DNA of 64,000 bases. Source: Muribaculaceae bacterium. GTDB lineage: Bacteria > Bacteroidota > Bacteroidia > Bacteroidales > Muribaculaceae. The notes beneath the pieces are model-generated. The model ran no database searches and was not told the origin of the DNA. It was given only the letters and a program-made list of their open reading frames with translations. The DNA lies in assembly GCA_017557665.1 (NCBI GenBank), contig JAFYYI010000034.1, positions 1-64,000 of the forward strand, read 5' to 3'. This document shows positions 20,101 to 26,752 of the stretch, in pieces (the stretch's first letter is position 1; the number at the start of each line of letters is the position of its first letter). Made by a program: the position numbers and the translations under genes.

Positions 20101-21433
20101 CCTGTACTTGCTGGCGGAACAGCGAGACGATGGTCTGGCTATCATCATAATCCAATTCTCCAGGGTTAAAGCTGTCGACAACAGCCACTTGGTCGGCCGT
20201 GGCCATGTCAATGTCACGAAGATACTCCTGAGTCAGGAAACCCTCAAGCACTGCTTCGTAGCTCTCAAGGATCTGAGCAATGAAGTCGCTGGAGTATTCA
20301 TTGGACTTGTATTCGGCCTTGGCCTGTACCTTATTGTCCTTGATAAAGACCTTCAAGTAGAACGAAGCATCCAGCGTGCTGTTGCCGATGCGCATGGTCA
20401 GCATGGGTTTGCCACCCATTGTCTCGTTGTCAAACAACTGGCCGTGCCAAGCGAACATCGAGTTGCTCTGGAGGTTCAGGTCGGTAACGATGTCGCTGTA
20501 GGAGTAAATGGCATGTTGGCGGCACCCGCTCATCTGGTCCTGTCCTTGCCGCAACAACTCCAGCACGGACGTGTCGCTAGTGAATTTGGCATAAACGGGC
20601 AAGGTCTTGACGGTCATGCCTATGGAATGGGCATAGCGTTGGTCAGTGCGTCCGTTATAAACGGTGGTGAACAATGATTCCTGCTCGTTATTGAATTTGG
20701 CCAACAAGTAAGCATATGCTGTAGTGAATAACGTGCTCTTGAACACGCCATTCTGCTTGCAATAGTCCTCGACACGAGTCAAGTCAAGCGACAGGGTGCG
20801 CAGCAGGTTGTCTTCATTGCGCTCTGCCTCTTCCTTGTCGGGTATGAACTGGGTGAAAGTGTCACTACAGTCGAAGTTTTTGGCATACCATTGCTTGGCC
20901 TCGTCAAATGCCGGAGTTTGGCAATGTGCCACCTCGTCGTCGGCAACATCCATCAGCGTCAATTGCTCGGGGGGAATCTCTTCGCCACGATATGCCTTGT
21001 CGATGTCCTGCAACATGATCTGCATCGATGTGCCGTCAACAATGATGTGGTGATAGTCGAGGAAAAGGTAGTAATGCTCCTTGTTGCGCATCAAGTTGAC
21101 GTGGAACAGGCGGCCACCGTAGATATTGAACGGAACAACCAGACGATTTTTCTCTTGCTCTATATCCTCGATGTCCTCTATTTCGAGCGACCAGAGCTCG
21201 TTGTCCATATCGATGGTCTGAACGGGTTCGCCGTCATCGTTAAGTTCAATTCGGGTGAACAAGGTGGGATGAGCCTTGAATGCCGTCTCGATGGCGGCCA
21301 GCAAACGCACGCCATCGAGGGTAGGATCAAGGATGTAAATATAGGGTAAATTATACCAAGGTTCGCCATTGTGGCCTACACATTCCGCGTAGATTCCATA
21401 CTGCGCTTTGGATAAAGGAGCTAATCGCTTCAT
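14183..21433 (-). CDS. Nonribosomal peptide synthetase, C-A-T-C-A-T-R (two modules, reductive release)
   Basis: 2,416 residues. Module 1: C domain with HHIIVDG (128-134); A domain with TSGSTGIPKG (581-590); T domain with S963 in a divergent AGLTSIS context. Module 2: C domain HHLVFDG (1148-1154); A domain TSGSTGRPKG (1596-1605); T domain LGGTS with S1981. The C-terminal thioester reductase has TGATGYLG (2062-2069) and Y2214-xxx-K2218, so NAD(P)H-dependent release as aldehyde (or alcohol) is expected. Hand-aligned specificity residues are D-A-M-F-S-G-L-V-F-K and D-A-Q-S-R-G-C-V-A-K; I recognise neither and name no substrates. A leading C domain implies N-acylation. NRPSs of this architecture from other gut bacteria are reported to make N-acyl dipeptide aldehydes that inhibit proteases. 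The start follows the porin stop by 43 bases. Confidence 0.95.
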   Translation of the reverse strand: MKRLAPLSKAQYGIYAECVGHNGEPWYNLPYIYILDPTLDGVRLLAAIETAFKAHPTLFTRIELNDDGEPVQTIDMDNELWSLEIEDIEDIEQEKNRLVVPFNIYGGRLFHVNLMRNKEHYYLFLDYHHIIVDGTSMQIMLQDIDKAYRGEEIPPEQLTLMDVADDEVAHCQTPAFDEAKQWYAKNFDCSDTFTQFIPDKEEAERNEDNLLRTLSLDLTRVEDYCKQNGVFKSTLFTTAYAYLLAKFNNEQESLFTTVYNGRTDQRYAHSIGMTVKTLPVYAKFTSDTSVLELLRQGQDQMSGCRQHAIYSYSDIVTDLNLQSNSMFAWHGQLFDNETMGGKPMLTMRIGNSTLDASFYLKVFIKDNKVQAKAEYKSNEYSSDFIAQILESYEAVLEGFLTQEYLRDIDMATADQVAVVDSFNPGELDYDDSQTIVSLFRQQVQATPDAIAAVYLDKRFTYAQVDEISDHIAAYIASKGLGTEDVVSVLIPRCEWMPIASLGVLKAGCGYQPLDPSYPKERLNFMMQDANAKLLIADEELRPIVDEYQGEVLLTKDIMALPALPAPKVDIKPDQLLILLYTSGSTGIPKGCQLTHGNLVAFCHWYHLMFNLEPGCKVAAYASYGFDANMMDTYPALTCGATVYIVPEELRLDLIALNEYFEQNGITHSFMTTQVGYQFATSVENHTLQYLSTGGEKLASITPPQGIKFYNLYGPTESTVFITYYHVDRKMKEIPIGKAPKNVRLYIVDPQGHRLPVGAAGELWVAGPQVSRGYLNRPEKTAEVFIDNPFTDEEKYCRIYRTGDIVRYLPSGDIQFVGRRDGQVKIRGFRIELKEVESIIREFPGIKDATVQAFEEEGGGKFIAAYIVSDEQVDIEALNNFILDQKPPYMVPAVTMQIDAIPLNQNQKVNKRALPKPEKKATAIEESNVPMNVLEKELHDLIADIVNNKDFGVMTVLGYAGLTSISAIKLAVQVNKRYGVTLDSRSLVKTGTIQSIENEILKAMLAGGNAETQNEATSTHSALTRAPLSYAQTGVYFECLKNPVSTIYNIPYLLSYPDGTDANSLADAVKQVIGAHPELSVHFTTEGETIIQTTEDSVPVDVPITEMTEEKLAEYKKEFVRPFNLQKAPLYRAEVVKTEAGVRLLLDVHHLVFDGGSADLLIRQINLLLEGGAVDKESYNYLDFVTDQQAAEETETFKAAQQFFAEKLQTCEGASEIPTDLPKSDEQGFIGEAVCPVDLEKAATFCRSQEVTPAHLFLAATAYVVSRYTNNREVYLCTVSSGRSNLKIADTVGMFVNTLALGLDISDVTVGEFLRQASDTFDQTLRHEDYPFARIATDYGFRPAIAYAYQVGVLSQYTVDGKPIGQELLELKVPKFKINIKIESRGVVVQYDDAVYSERVGRGLAENIAAVAARMMEQPQAKLRQLSIVSKGQEEELNHLRQTASGEAPFRFFHECIGHFAQTQPDQEALVAVDNRFTYKEMDEVTSRIAAALRKRGVVERDRVALLLPRTSRLVLALFGVLKSGAAYIPCDPEYPADRVKLILEDSEARYIITTADRMDTVPAGKAIDVEDLINDENDGKVTTDITSDDLAYLIYTSGSTGRPKGVMLHHKGICNYLYGHPANVFANGVMTDAKRILSVTTISFDAALQDIGTAYFNGKTLIVATEEQANNPLDLAQLINDEHINMVSGTPSRWMTWLTSKDFCDAISRIDIVRAGGEKFSDQLLEQIRKVTKARIFNCYGPTEITVASNNKELTDAAIVTVGKPQLNVIEYIVDQDGNELPVGVVGELYIGGRGVAHGYNNLDEMTRERFIDYHGTRIYKSGDYAKWLPDGDVVILGRTDHQIKLRGLRIELGEIENVMLKVDGLKKVVILIRKLGGKEHLCAYYTADREIAPDALKAEISKSLTQYMVPTAYLQLKEMPMTPNGKTDVKALPEPELAFSSAQVEPANDTERNFCEIFADILQMDKVGATDNFFELGGTSLVVTRVIIEADKAGLHVAYGDVFANPTPRQLARLITGENGDEGNDEITGFDYTAINNLLMRNTLTNFRNGERQQLGNVLLTGATGYLGIHILRELIDSEAENIYCLVRGKNPEAAENRLRTLLFYYFSDAFKDLFGKRLHIVLGDVTSDFGEALKVDTVFNCAAIVKHFSEGTEIEDVNIGGAQRCVDYCLKTGAKLVHVSTASTRGLWAGEVKSDIFTEQRLYMGQFLGNKYIYSKFIAERLILNAVALHGLNAKIMRVGNLAARSTDGEFQANFQTNSFMGRIKVYNMLGCCPYSMRNKPVEFSPINEVAKAILLLTTAPTDCCVFHPYNIHTQFLGDVLEGLTTVGDGVRFVEQEEFAEAIEQAKEDPVKAKQLSSLLAYQDMAHGQKTTDVKRDNDYTTQVLYRLGFAWSPTSWDYVERMLNAIGGFGFFE

Positions 21434-21476
21434 ATACTCGTTATTCTTGGGGGTGTGTTGGGTTTAGTTTATACTT

Positions 21477-22853
21477 TTACCATTTGGTTGAGAAGATGCG
21501 TGGTGTGATAACAAGTGAAATCCATCCCCATCGCATATTGGTTTTAGTTTTGGAACGTTTCAAGCGCTCCATGGTCTCGCCACCCCACATGAACGACGTT
21601 CCCACTGCTATTTTCACGTCTCGGCTAATGGCATAGTTTGTTTGAAACTCAATCTCGTGCCCCAGTGTCCTATCCATATCCTCGAGTTCAGTGGCTGTGG
21701 AGAGGTAGTGATAGCTGGCATCGAGCACCCAGTTCTTGAGTGGGCTGTAAGTGGCACCAAGATAGATATTCTGGAGGCCTGGAGTGAACCCGTCATGATA
21801 GGCGCTCACATAGAAGAAGTCCATAGCGCCATAGAACTTGTGGTGAGAGCCATAGACCGTGCTGAAACCCTTGATGACATCGTGATGCACCATACCAATG
21901 TTGTGGCCGGTGGGCACGGCAAAATATTTGTCACCACTCAGGTAATCATAGCCCGCTGTGGCATTAAACCTCGGTGTCGGCATATAAGTGACCTTAGCAC
22001 TCATCATCCATGCCTGAATCTTGATGCCCGTCTCGTTTTTGCCAAATTGGTTATAGTAAGACGCTTCGGCCTTCCAGTGTTCGGGTTGGAAGGACAAATA
22101 GGCACCCGCCAAATGCTGGAAGTAGGTTCTGTCCTTGCGCACCTCCGCAGTGATGTCTTCCGCTGAGCTCTGCATGCCGGTGTTCATGAACAACAATGAA
22201 GCCCCCAGCGGGAAACGTGGGAAGTCATAGTGATACCACACCGCGTGCATGGTTTTATAGGGTTGTGAGCCGCCCTCATAATAGGAGCCACCGCTGTTCA
22301 TCACATCGGCATTCTGATTATAGGCCAGGATGATATGGGCCTTATGGCCATGACCTTCATATCCCAAACGTAAGACGTCATGGGACGATGAAGCCATTGC
22401 CCAATCATCAGAGCCGATGATGCGCTCGTCGTCATAGTTGAGTGCTACGCGTCCCACCTGGGCAAACATGCCGAAACGCGTGTTCAATTTCGCCCAGCTC
22501 TCATAGATGTTAAAGGCGCCTTTACCTGCTTGGCCCCACACTCCCGAATGTTGCGGTGTAACACGCACTTCCAGCCAATCACGCTTGAAGTTGATGGGCA
22601 GACGTGTGCGGCTGAGCACGAAATTGGACATCGGCACCTCATCGCTATTATCATCCTCATCCTCCACTTTAGGCACTTCAGGCAGACCTCCATATCGTGA
22701 CTCGCCACGTCCCAGAAACTGAACATCCACGCTAAACTGGTTTTTAGGAGTTGCAATGGTGTCGGTGTTGGGCTGACCTGTGGCCATGAACGCCACAAAG
22801 GCGAAAGCTGCCAGCAGCCATCGCCTGATAATCATGATGTGTTTTTGACTCAT
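21477..22853 (-). CDS. Outer-membrane beta-barrel porin (alginate-export-like)
   Basis: About 458 residues from ATG 22853. A signal peptide (RRWLLAAFAFVAFMATGQP) is followed by alternating aromatic/polar beta strands and a final segment ending in ...FSTKW, with an aromatic terminal residue as in outer-membrane barrels. The pattern resembles the Bacteroidetes alginate-export family, but no substrate can be read. The start at 22853 avoids overlap with the STAS gene that ends at 22861; the longer frame starts inside it. It stands 7 bases after the STAS gene and 43 before the NRPS gene, so it could be the outer-membrane exit or uptake channel for this locus. Confidence 0.75.
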   Translation of the reverse strand: MSQKHIMIIRRWLLAAFAFVAFMATGQPNTDTIATPKNQFSVDVQFLGRGESRYGGLPEVPKVEDEDDNSDEVPMSNFVLSRTRLPINFKRDWLEVRVTPQHSGVWGQAGKGAFNIYESWAKLNTRFGMFAQVGRVALNYDDERIIGSDDWAMASSSHDVLRLGYEGHGHKAHIILAYNQNADVMNSGGSYYEGGSQPYKTMHAVWYHYDFPRFPLGASLLFMNTGMQSSAEDITAEVRKDRTYFQHLAGAYLSFQPEHWKAEASYYNQFGKNETGIKIQAWMMSAKVTYMPTPRFNATAGYDYLSGDKYFAVPTGHNIGMVHHDVIKGFSTVYGSHHKFYGAMDFFYVSAYHDGFTPGLQNIYLGATYSPLKNWVLDASYHYLSTATELEDMDRTLGHEIEFQTNYAISRDVKIAVGTSFMWGGETMERLKRSKTKTNMRWGWISLVITPRIFSTKW

Positions 22854-22860
22854 GCGAAAA

Positions 22861-23166
22861 TCATTCAAACTCGAACAAATTAATGAATCCCGTGATTTTA
22901 AACACGTTTTTGATGTCGTCATTTACGTTACGCAGGGTGACCGTCTTGCCCTTGGCCTTGGTCTTCTTGAGCACGTCGAGCAGGATGCGCAATCCACTGG
23001 AGGCGATATACTCCAGATCTTGGCACTCAAACACGATATCCCGGCCCTCGCCCTCGGCGGTAACGGGCTTCAAAGTCTGTTCGGTCTCGATGGCGGCTGC
23101 CGTGTCGAGCGAGCCGATCATGGTGACGATGATTTTCTCGTCAAGTTCTTCAATCGTTGTTTTCAT
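22861..23166 (-). CDS. STAS-domain anti-sigma factor antagonist (RsbV/SpoIIAA-like)
   Basis: 101 residues forming one STAS domain: beta strands IIVTMIGSLDTAAAI, DIVFECQDLEYIASSGLRILLDV and TVTLRNV. The serine pair in IASSGLR is the usual phosphorylation site switched by a kinase of the RsbW type. The preceding gene encodes a SpoIIE phosphatase fused to an RsbW-like ATPase, so both the kinase and phosphatase for this protein are probably that neighbour. The leader is a heptamer repeat array. The target that would be released by partner switching is not in the window. Confidence 0.93.
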   Translation of the reverse strand: MKTTIEELDEKIIVTMIGSLDTAAAIETEQTLKPVTAEGEGRDIVFECQDLEYIASSGLRILLDVLKKTKAKGKTVTLRNVNDDIKNVFKITGFINLFEFE

Positions 23167-23180
23167 AATTCTATATTTTG

Positions 23181-23305
23181 AGTTTCTAGTTTTTAGTCCC
23201 TAGTTTTTAGTCCCTAGTTTTTAGTCCCTAGTTGTTAGTCCCTAGTCCCTAGTCCCTAGTTGTTAGCGATCTAATTTCTAACTCCTAATTTCTTATTTCT
23301 AAATT
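23181..23305 (-). repeat. Heptamer repeat leader of STAS gene (sense GGGACTA / AAAACTA)
   Basis: Regular 7-base units TAGTTTT, TAGTCCC and TAGTTGT on the plus strand (sense GGGACTA, AAAACTA), then a CTAATTT-type heptamer block. The block runs into the last codons of the SpoIIE-type gene, so the end of that protein (NLEIRN) is encoded by repeat. Confidence 0.9.
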
Positions 23306-25510
23306 TTTCTTCAACGTGAGCACGTTCTTGCCGTTGATGTGCTCATAGTTGATCGTGTCCATCAACTGCTGCACGAGCAGGATGCCCAAGCCGCCAATGG
23401 GACGCTCCTCGGCGCTGAGCGTGATGTCGGCACTGCTACGCTGAGTCGGGTCAAAGGCCTTGCCGCTGTCGATGATGATAAACTTGAGGCTTTGCCCTGT
23501 GGCGTGTGCCGTGACGGTGATGTCGCCCTCGGTGCCCAGGGGGTAAGCGTAGCTCATGACGTTGACCACGGCTTCCTCGACGGCTAGCATCAGTTGAGAC
23601 GATAACGAAGCGTCAAGGTTTAATCGTCCTGCCACTGTTTTGACAAATTCATTGAGTTCGGGCACCTGACGGATGTTGTTAGTCAGCTTGAGTATCTCGT
23701 CAAGAACGATGACCTCGTCAGGTCGGTGATAGTGCACTGCCAGCATCGTCAGGTCGTCACTTTGGTCAGCTCCCGCGGTGAACATGTCGGCATCTCGCTT
23801 CATGGTTTCCATGATTTGCTCGGGAGACGTCAAACCCTCTTCCAGGCATCGCTTCGCCGTCTTGAGCACCCGTGACATGCCGTATAACTGGTGTTCGGTG
23901 TCGCTGGCCTCGGTCAGGCCGTCGGTATAGAGGAACAGTGTCGCCTCCTGCTCAAGCACAGTCTCTTGCTGCACGTACTTGAAGTCGCCGAACACGCCGA
24001 CGGGCAAGTTGGCTGTCACCGGCAGCGGTTTCACGTCGTGATCAATGACCAGTGGCGCGTCGTGACCGGCATTGCAATAGCGCAGGCGTCCTGTCGGCAG
24101 GTCGAGCACGCCAACGAACAGGGTGACAAACATGCCGGTACCGTTGTCTTGACAGGCTGCTGAGTTGATCGCCTGCATGATGTGCGACGGGCTACTCTCG
24201 TGCTGCCCCAAGCTGCGGAAGTGGGAATGCACCACGGCCATCACCAGCGATGAAGGAATGCCCTTGCCGCTCACATCACCGATGCAGAAGAACAGCTTCT
24301 CGTCACGTATGAAATAGTCATACAGATCTCCGCCCACCTCCAGCGCCGAGGTCTGTTTGCCGCTCACGTCGACGTCGGGACGAGTGATGTGACTGCCCGG
24401 CAGCATCTCGCTCTGGATGGCCTGGGCGATGCGCAACTCGCTATCAGTGCGCTCCTTGTGCAGCCGCTCCTTGTGCAGCCGCTGCAGCGACTGGTTGAAA
24501 CGGTACAGGATGAAGCCAAGCAGCGAGAAAGCACCCAGCATCAGCAGCAGGAAGTTGCGGCGCATCGTGTTCAGTTTGCCGAAGACCTCCTTGTCATAGC
24601 ACACCATGACCAGTTGCCAATGAGGCTGTCCCTTCATGAAGGCATAATAGGCATAGCCTTTGCCCATCTCCTTGTCATGGAAGGTGATGATCTTGCTGAT
24701 ACCTGTGCGACTGGGCTTGCGCTGGCACGTGCTGTCGTTGATCATCTCCACGATAGCCGTCACGTCGCTCTGCTGCGTGTGGCTCGTATCGGGCTGCGAG
24801 ATGAGTCTGCCGTCCTCTGTCAACAACAGGAAGAACGACGAGGGAAAGTTATGTTTCGTGTTGAGCGTGTCAATAATGCCCTGGGTCGACATGTCGATGC
24901 CGAAAGTTCCGGCCAGCGCGCCACGACTGTCATGCAGCGGCGTGGCATAGGTGGTCACCTGCTGGCCGCTGGCTTGCGCGTCAAAGTAGGGGTCGCTCCA
25001 GCGCGACAGGCCGTTTTCCACCGCCTGACGGTAGAACTCGCGACGGGTGTAGTCGTGGCCTGTGGCCGATAGCTCTTGCGTGAAGATGCTGTCGCCACGA
25101 CGAATGGCTGCCGGCTCCAACAGCCGGTGCTCACCTCCATAGTAGCCGGGCGTGAAGGCCACAAAGGCGCTCATCACCTCGTGGTTGGTCGTCACCAGGC
25201 GCCGCAGAATCAGGGGCAGATGTACCGTGGCAGTGTCGGCACTGCTGAGCTGAAGCTGCACGGGCCACAAGTAATTGCGCACCATCTTCTCGTTGCTCTT
25301 GAGCATGCCGCGCACACGCACCGACTTCAACGTCAACTCGCTCTCCACCCGGTAGTCCAATTCTTCTTCCAGCAGGTTATGGGCATAGCGGTACTGCACC
25401 AGCGACAACAACTCGATAAGAGCTGCCGCCAGCAGGATGACCACCACGGCAACGCTCATGCGGCGTTGGGCTGCAGACAAAGGGTGTTTGAGTAGCTGCT
25501 TTACATTCAT
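23285..25510 (-). CDS. Membrane sensor SpoIIE/PP2C phosphatase fused to RsbW-like HATPase
   Basis: 741 residues from ATG 25510 (one codon after a GTG). TM1 at about 19-40, an extracytoplasmic Cache-type domain to about 300, and TM2 at about 318-338. A linker with a duplicated RLHKE unit leads to a SpoIIE phosphatase (VGGDLYD, IGDVSGKGIP, YTDGLTEA, ADQSDDLTM; metal aspartates present). The last 140 residues are an HATPase of the anti-sigma kinase type: N box EEAVVNVMSYAY, DSGKAFDP and GGLGILLV. Phosphatase and kinase of a partner switch are thus in one chain, with the STAS substrate next door. An external ligand bound by the Cache domain probably sets the balance. No sigma factor gene is linked. 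Confidence 0.93.
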   Translation of the reverse strand: MNVKQLLKHPLSAAQRRMSVAVVVILLAAALIELLSLVQYRYAHNLLEEELDYRVESELTLKSVRVRGMLKSNEKMVRNYLWPVQLQLSSADTATVHLPLILRRLVTTNHEVMSAFVAFTPGYYGGEHRLLEPAAIRRGDSIFTQELSATGHDYTRREFYRQAVENGLSRWSDPYFDAQASGQQVTTYATPLHDSRGALAGTFGIDMSTQGIIDTLNTKHNFPSSFFLLLTEDGRLISQPDTSHTQQSDVTAIVEMINDSTCQRKPSRTGISKIITFHDKEMGKGYAYYAFMKGQPHWQLVMVCYDKEVFGKLNTMRRNFLLLMLGAFSLLGFILYRFNQSLQRLHKERLHKERTDSELRIAQAIQSEMLPGSHITRPDVDVSGKQTSALEVGGDLYDYFIRDEKLFFCIGDVSGKGIPSSLVMAVVHSHFRSLGQHESSPSHIMQAINSAACQDNGTGMFVTLFVGVLDLPTGRLRYCNAGHDAPLVIDHDVKPLPVTANLPVGVFGDFKYVQQETVLEQEATLFLYTDGLTEASDTEHQLYGMSRVLKTAKRCLEEGLTSPEQIMETMKRDADMFTAGADQSDDLTMLAVHYHRPDEVIVLDEILKLTNNIRQVPELNEFVKTVAGRLNLDASLSSQLMLAVEEAVVNVMSYAYPLGTEGDITVTAHATGQSLKFIIIDSGKAFDPTQRSSADITLSAEERPIGGLGILLVQQLMDTINYEHINGKNVLTLKKNLEIRN

Positions 25511-25594
25511 CACTTTTTCTTTACGCCAAAGAGGGAGGAATCATTAAAACCGGTCCACACACCGGAAAAGGAGCACCCCTCCAGGAAAAAATTG

Positions 25595-25602
25595 CAAAGG
25601 TA
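25595..25602 (-). promoter_or_regulatory. -7 box for SpoIIE-type gene (TACCTTTG)
   Basis: The plus strand reads CAAAGGTA 85 bases before the ATG. It suggests that the SpoIIE-STAS-porin-NRPS part can be transcribed separately from the kinase part upstream. Confidence 0.6.
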
Positions 25603-25659
25603 AATAAAACCGTTAAATCCACCAACATCAAACTAAAAATTTAATGCTAGAGAAAGGCC

Positions 25660-26646
25660 TCAAGACATCACCTGGAACCTGAGCAGCATCGCTCCGCCCA
25701 GTGCGATCAGGTCCCCGTCGTGCAGGGGCTCAAGGGTGAACGTGTCGCGCAGTTCCCTACCCGTCTCGCCATGAAAGACGCGTGTCACCGCCCCACCCTC
25801 GGGTCGGCAGCCACCGGGCATCGCCTTGAGATAGAAGGCACCACGTCGGCACAGGATGTCGGCGTGAGCGCTGCTCACCTGCCGGTTCATCTCCATCAGA
25901 CGGGGGTCAGTCTCCCGTTCGTTAATCACGATGTCGTTAACACGGATGTTGCCTCCCTGACGGGCCACCCTGCCGCGTCCGATGTGGAAAAGCGTTTTAG
26001 TTGACGCGTCCAGCTCATAGCATTCCTGCTCGAGCGAGCCTGTCCCCTCTACTGCGGTAATGAGGGCACGCCCTGTGGCTAAGATGTCAACCTGTCCTCC
26101 AGTCCGACGGCGAGAGACGAGCACCAATTGCAGGCGTCCATCCCCGGCGTTGATCGCATCGGCTGCAGCGGCCGTGGACAGTTCTCCTGTCACCGAGATT
26201 TCTCCGGCAGCCACAGGTGAGAGCAAGTTGTTATCTAAAGCCAGGCGCAGTTTGCCCACAAAGGCTTCACCCATCAACAGGCGAATGCGCGCCTCGGCGA
26301 CATGAATCACCATGTCATGCACGTCATCGTCAGCAAGACCACCACGCAGTGGCGCCAATGCTGCTATAATCCAGTCGATGAGCGTGGCATGGGCTGCCTG
26401 AACATGATCCCCCAGCAAAGGGTCACCACCCCCAGCCGCCGGGGCGGCTTCAGCCGGAGCGGCTTCAGCGACCTCAGGAGGGGTCACCTCTACGGGTGCC
26501 TCATCGGCCGTAATAACCTCGACCGTGACATCGGCAGCATCCGGAGCATCGGTTTGCTCGACAGGAAGCTGCTGTTCATCAGTCACCTCGGGAGCCTGAC
26601 CCTCAGGCTCCAAGTTAGGATTGAATATTTTCTTGAAAAAACCCAT
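25660..26646 (-). CDS. FHA-domain protein with acidic linker
   Basis: 328 residues. An N-terminal amphipathic FFKKIF segment precedes an acidic Ala/Pro/Glu-rich stretch to about 72. A helical and beta region follows (about 78-215), then a C-terminal FHA domain with the phosphothreonine-binding pattern GRGRVARQGGNIRVND ... SSAHADI and DGDLIALGG. FHA domains dock on phosphothreonine, so the kinase encoded just upstream, 102 bases away on the same strand, is the likely partner. Role by analogy to actinobacterial FhaB: recruiting a cell-wall factor to a phosphorylated kinase or substrate. The middle domain is not recognised. Confidence 0.85.
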   Translation of the reverse strand: MGFFKKIFNPNLEPEGQAPEVTDEQQLPVEQTDAPDAADVTVEVITADEAPVEVTPPEVAEAAPAEAAPAAGGGDPLLGDHVQAAHATLIDWIIAALAPLRGGLADDDVHDMVIHVAEARIRLLMGEAFVGKLRLALDNNLLSPVAAGEISVTGELSTAAAADAINAGDGRLQLVLVSRRRTGGQVDILATGRALITAVEGTGSLEQECYELDASTKTLFHIGRGRVARQGGNIRVNDIVINERETDPRLMEMNRQVSSAHADILCRRGAFYLKAMPGGCRPEGGAVTRVFHGETGRELRDTFTLEPLHDGDLIALGGAMLLRFQVMS

Positions 26647-26647
26647 T

Positions 26648-26752
26648 TTAGTTTTTAGTTTTAGTCCCTAGTTTCTAGTTTCTAGTCCCTAGATATTCTA
26701 GACAATCTAGATCATCTAGAACTGTTAACTGTTCACTATTCACTGTTATCAG
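26648..26752 (-). repeat. Three-part repeat leader of FHA gene
   Basis: In the sense direction: AGTGAAC/AGTTAAC heptamers, then CTAGATNNT nonamers, then CTAGGGA/CTAAAAA heptamers ending at the ATG. The order is identical to the queE leader at 44924-45033. Confidence 0.9.

Noticed and set aside
19616..20677. 353-residue plus-strand ORF inside the NRPS gene
   Set aside because: Antisense to conserved C and A domains of the synthetase; no promoter or family likeness.
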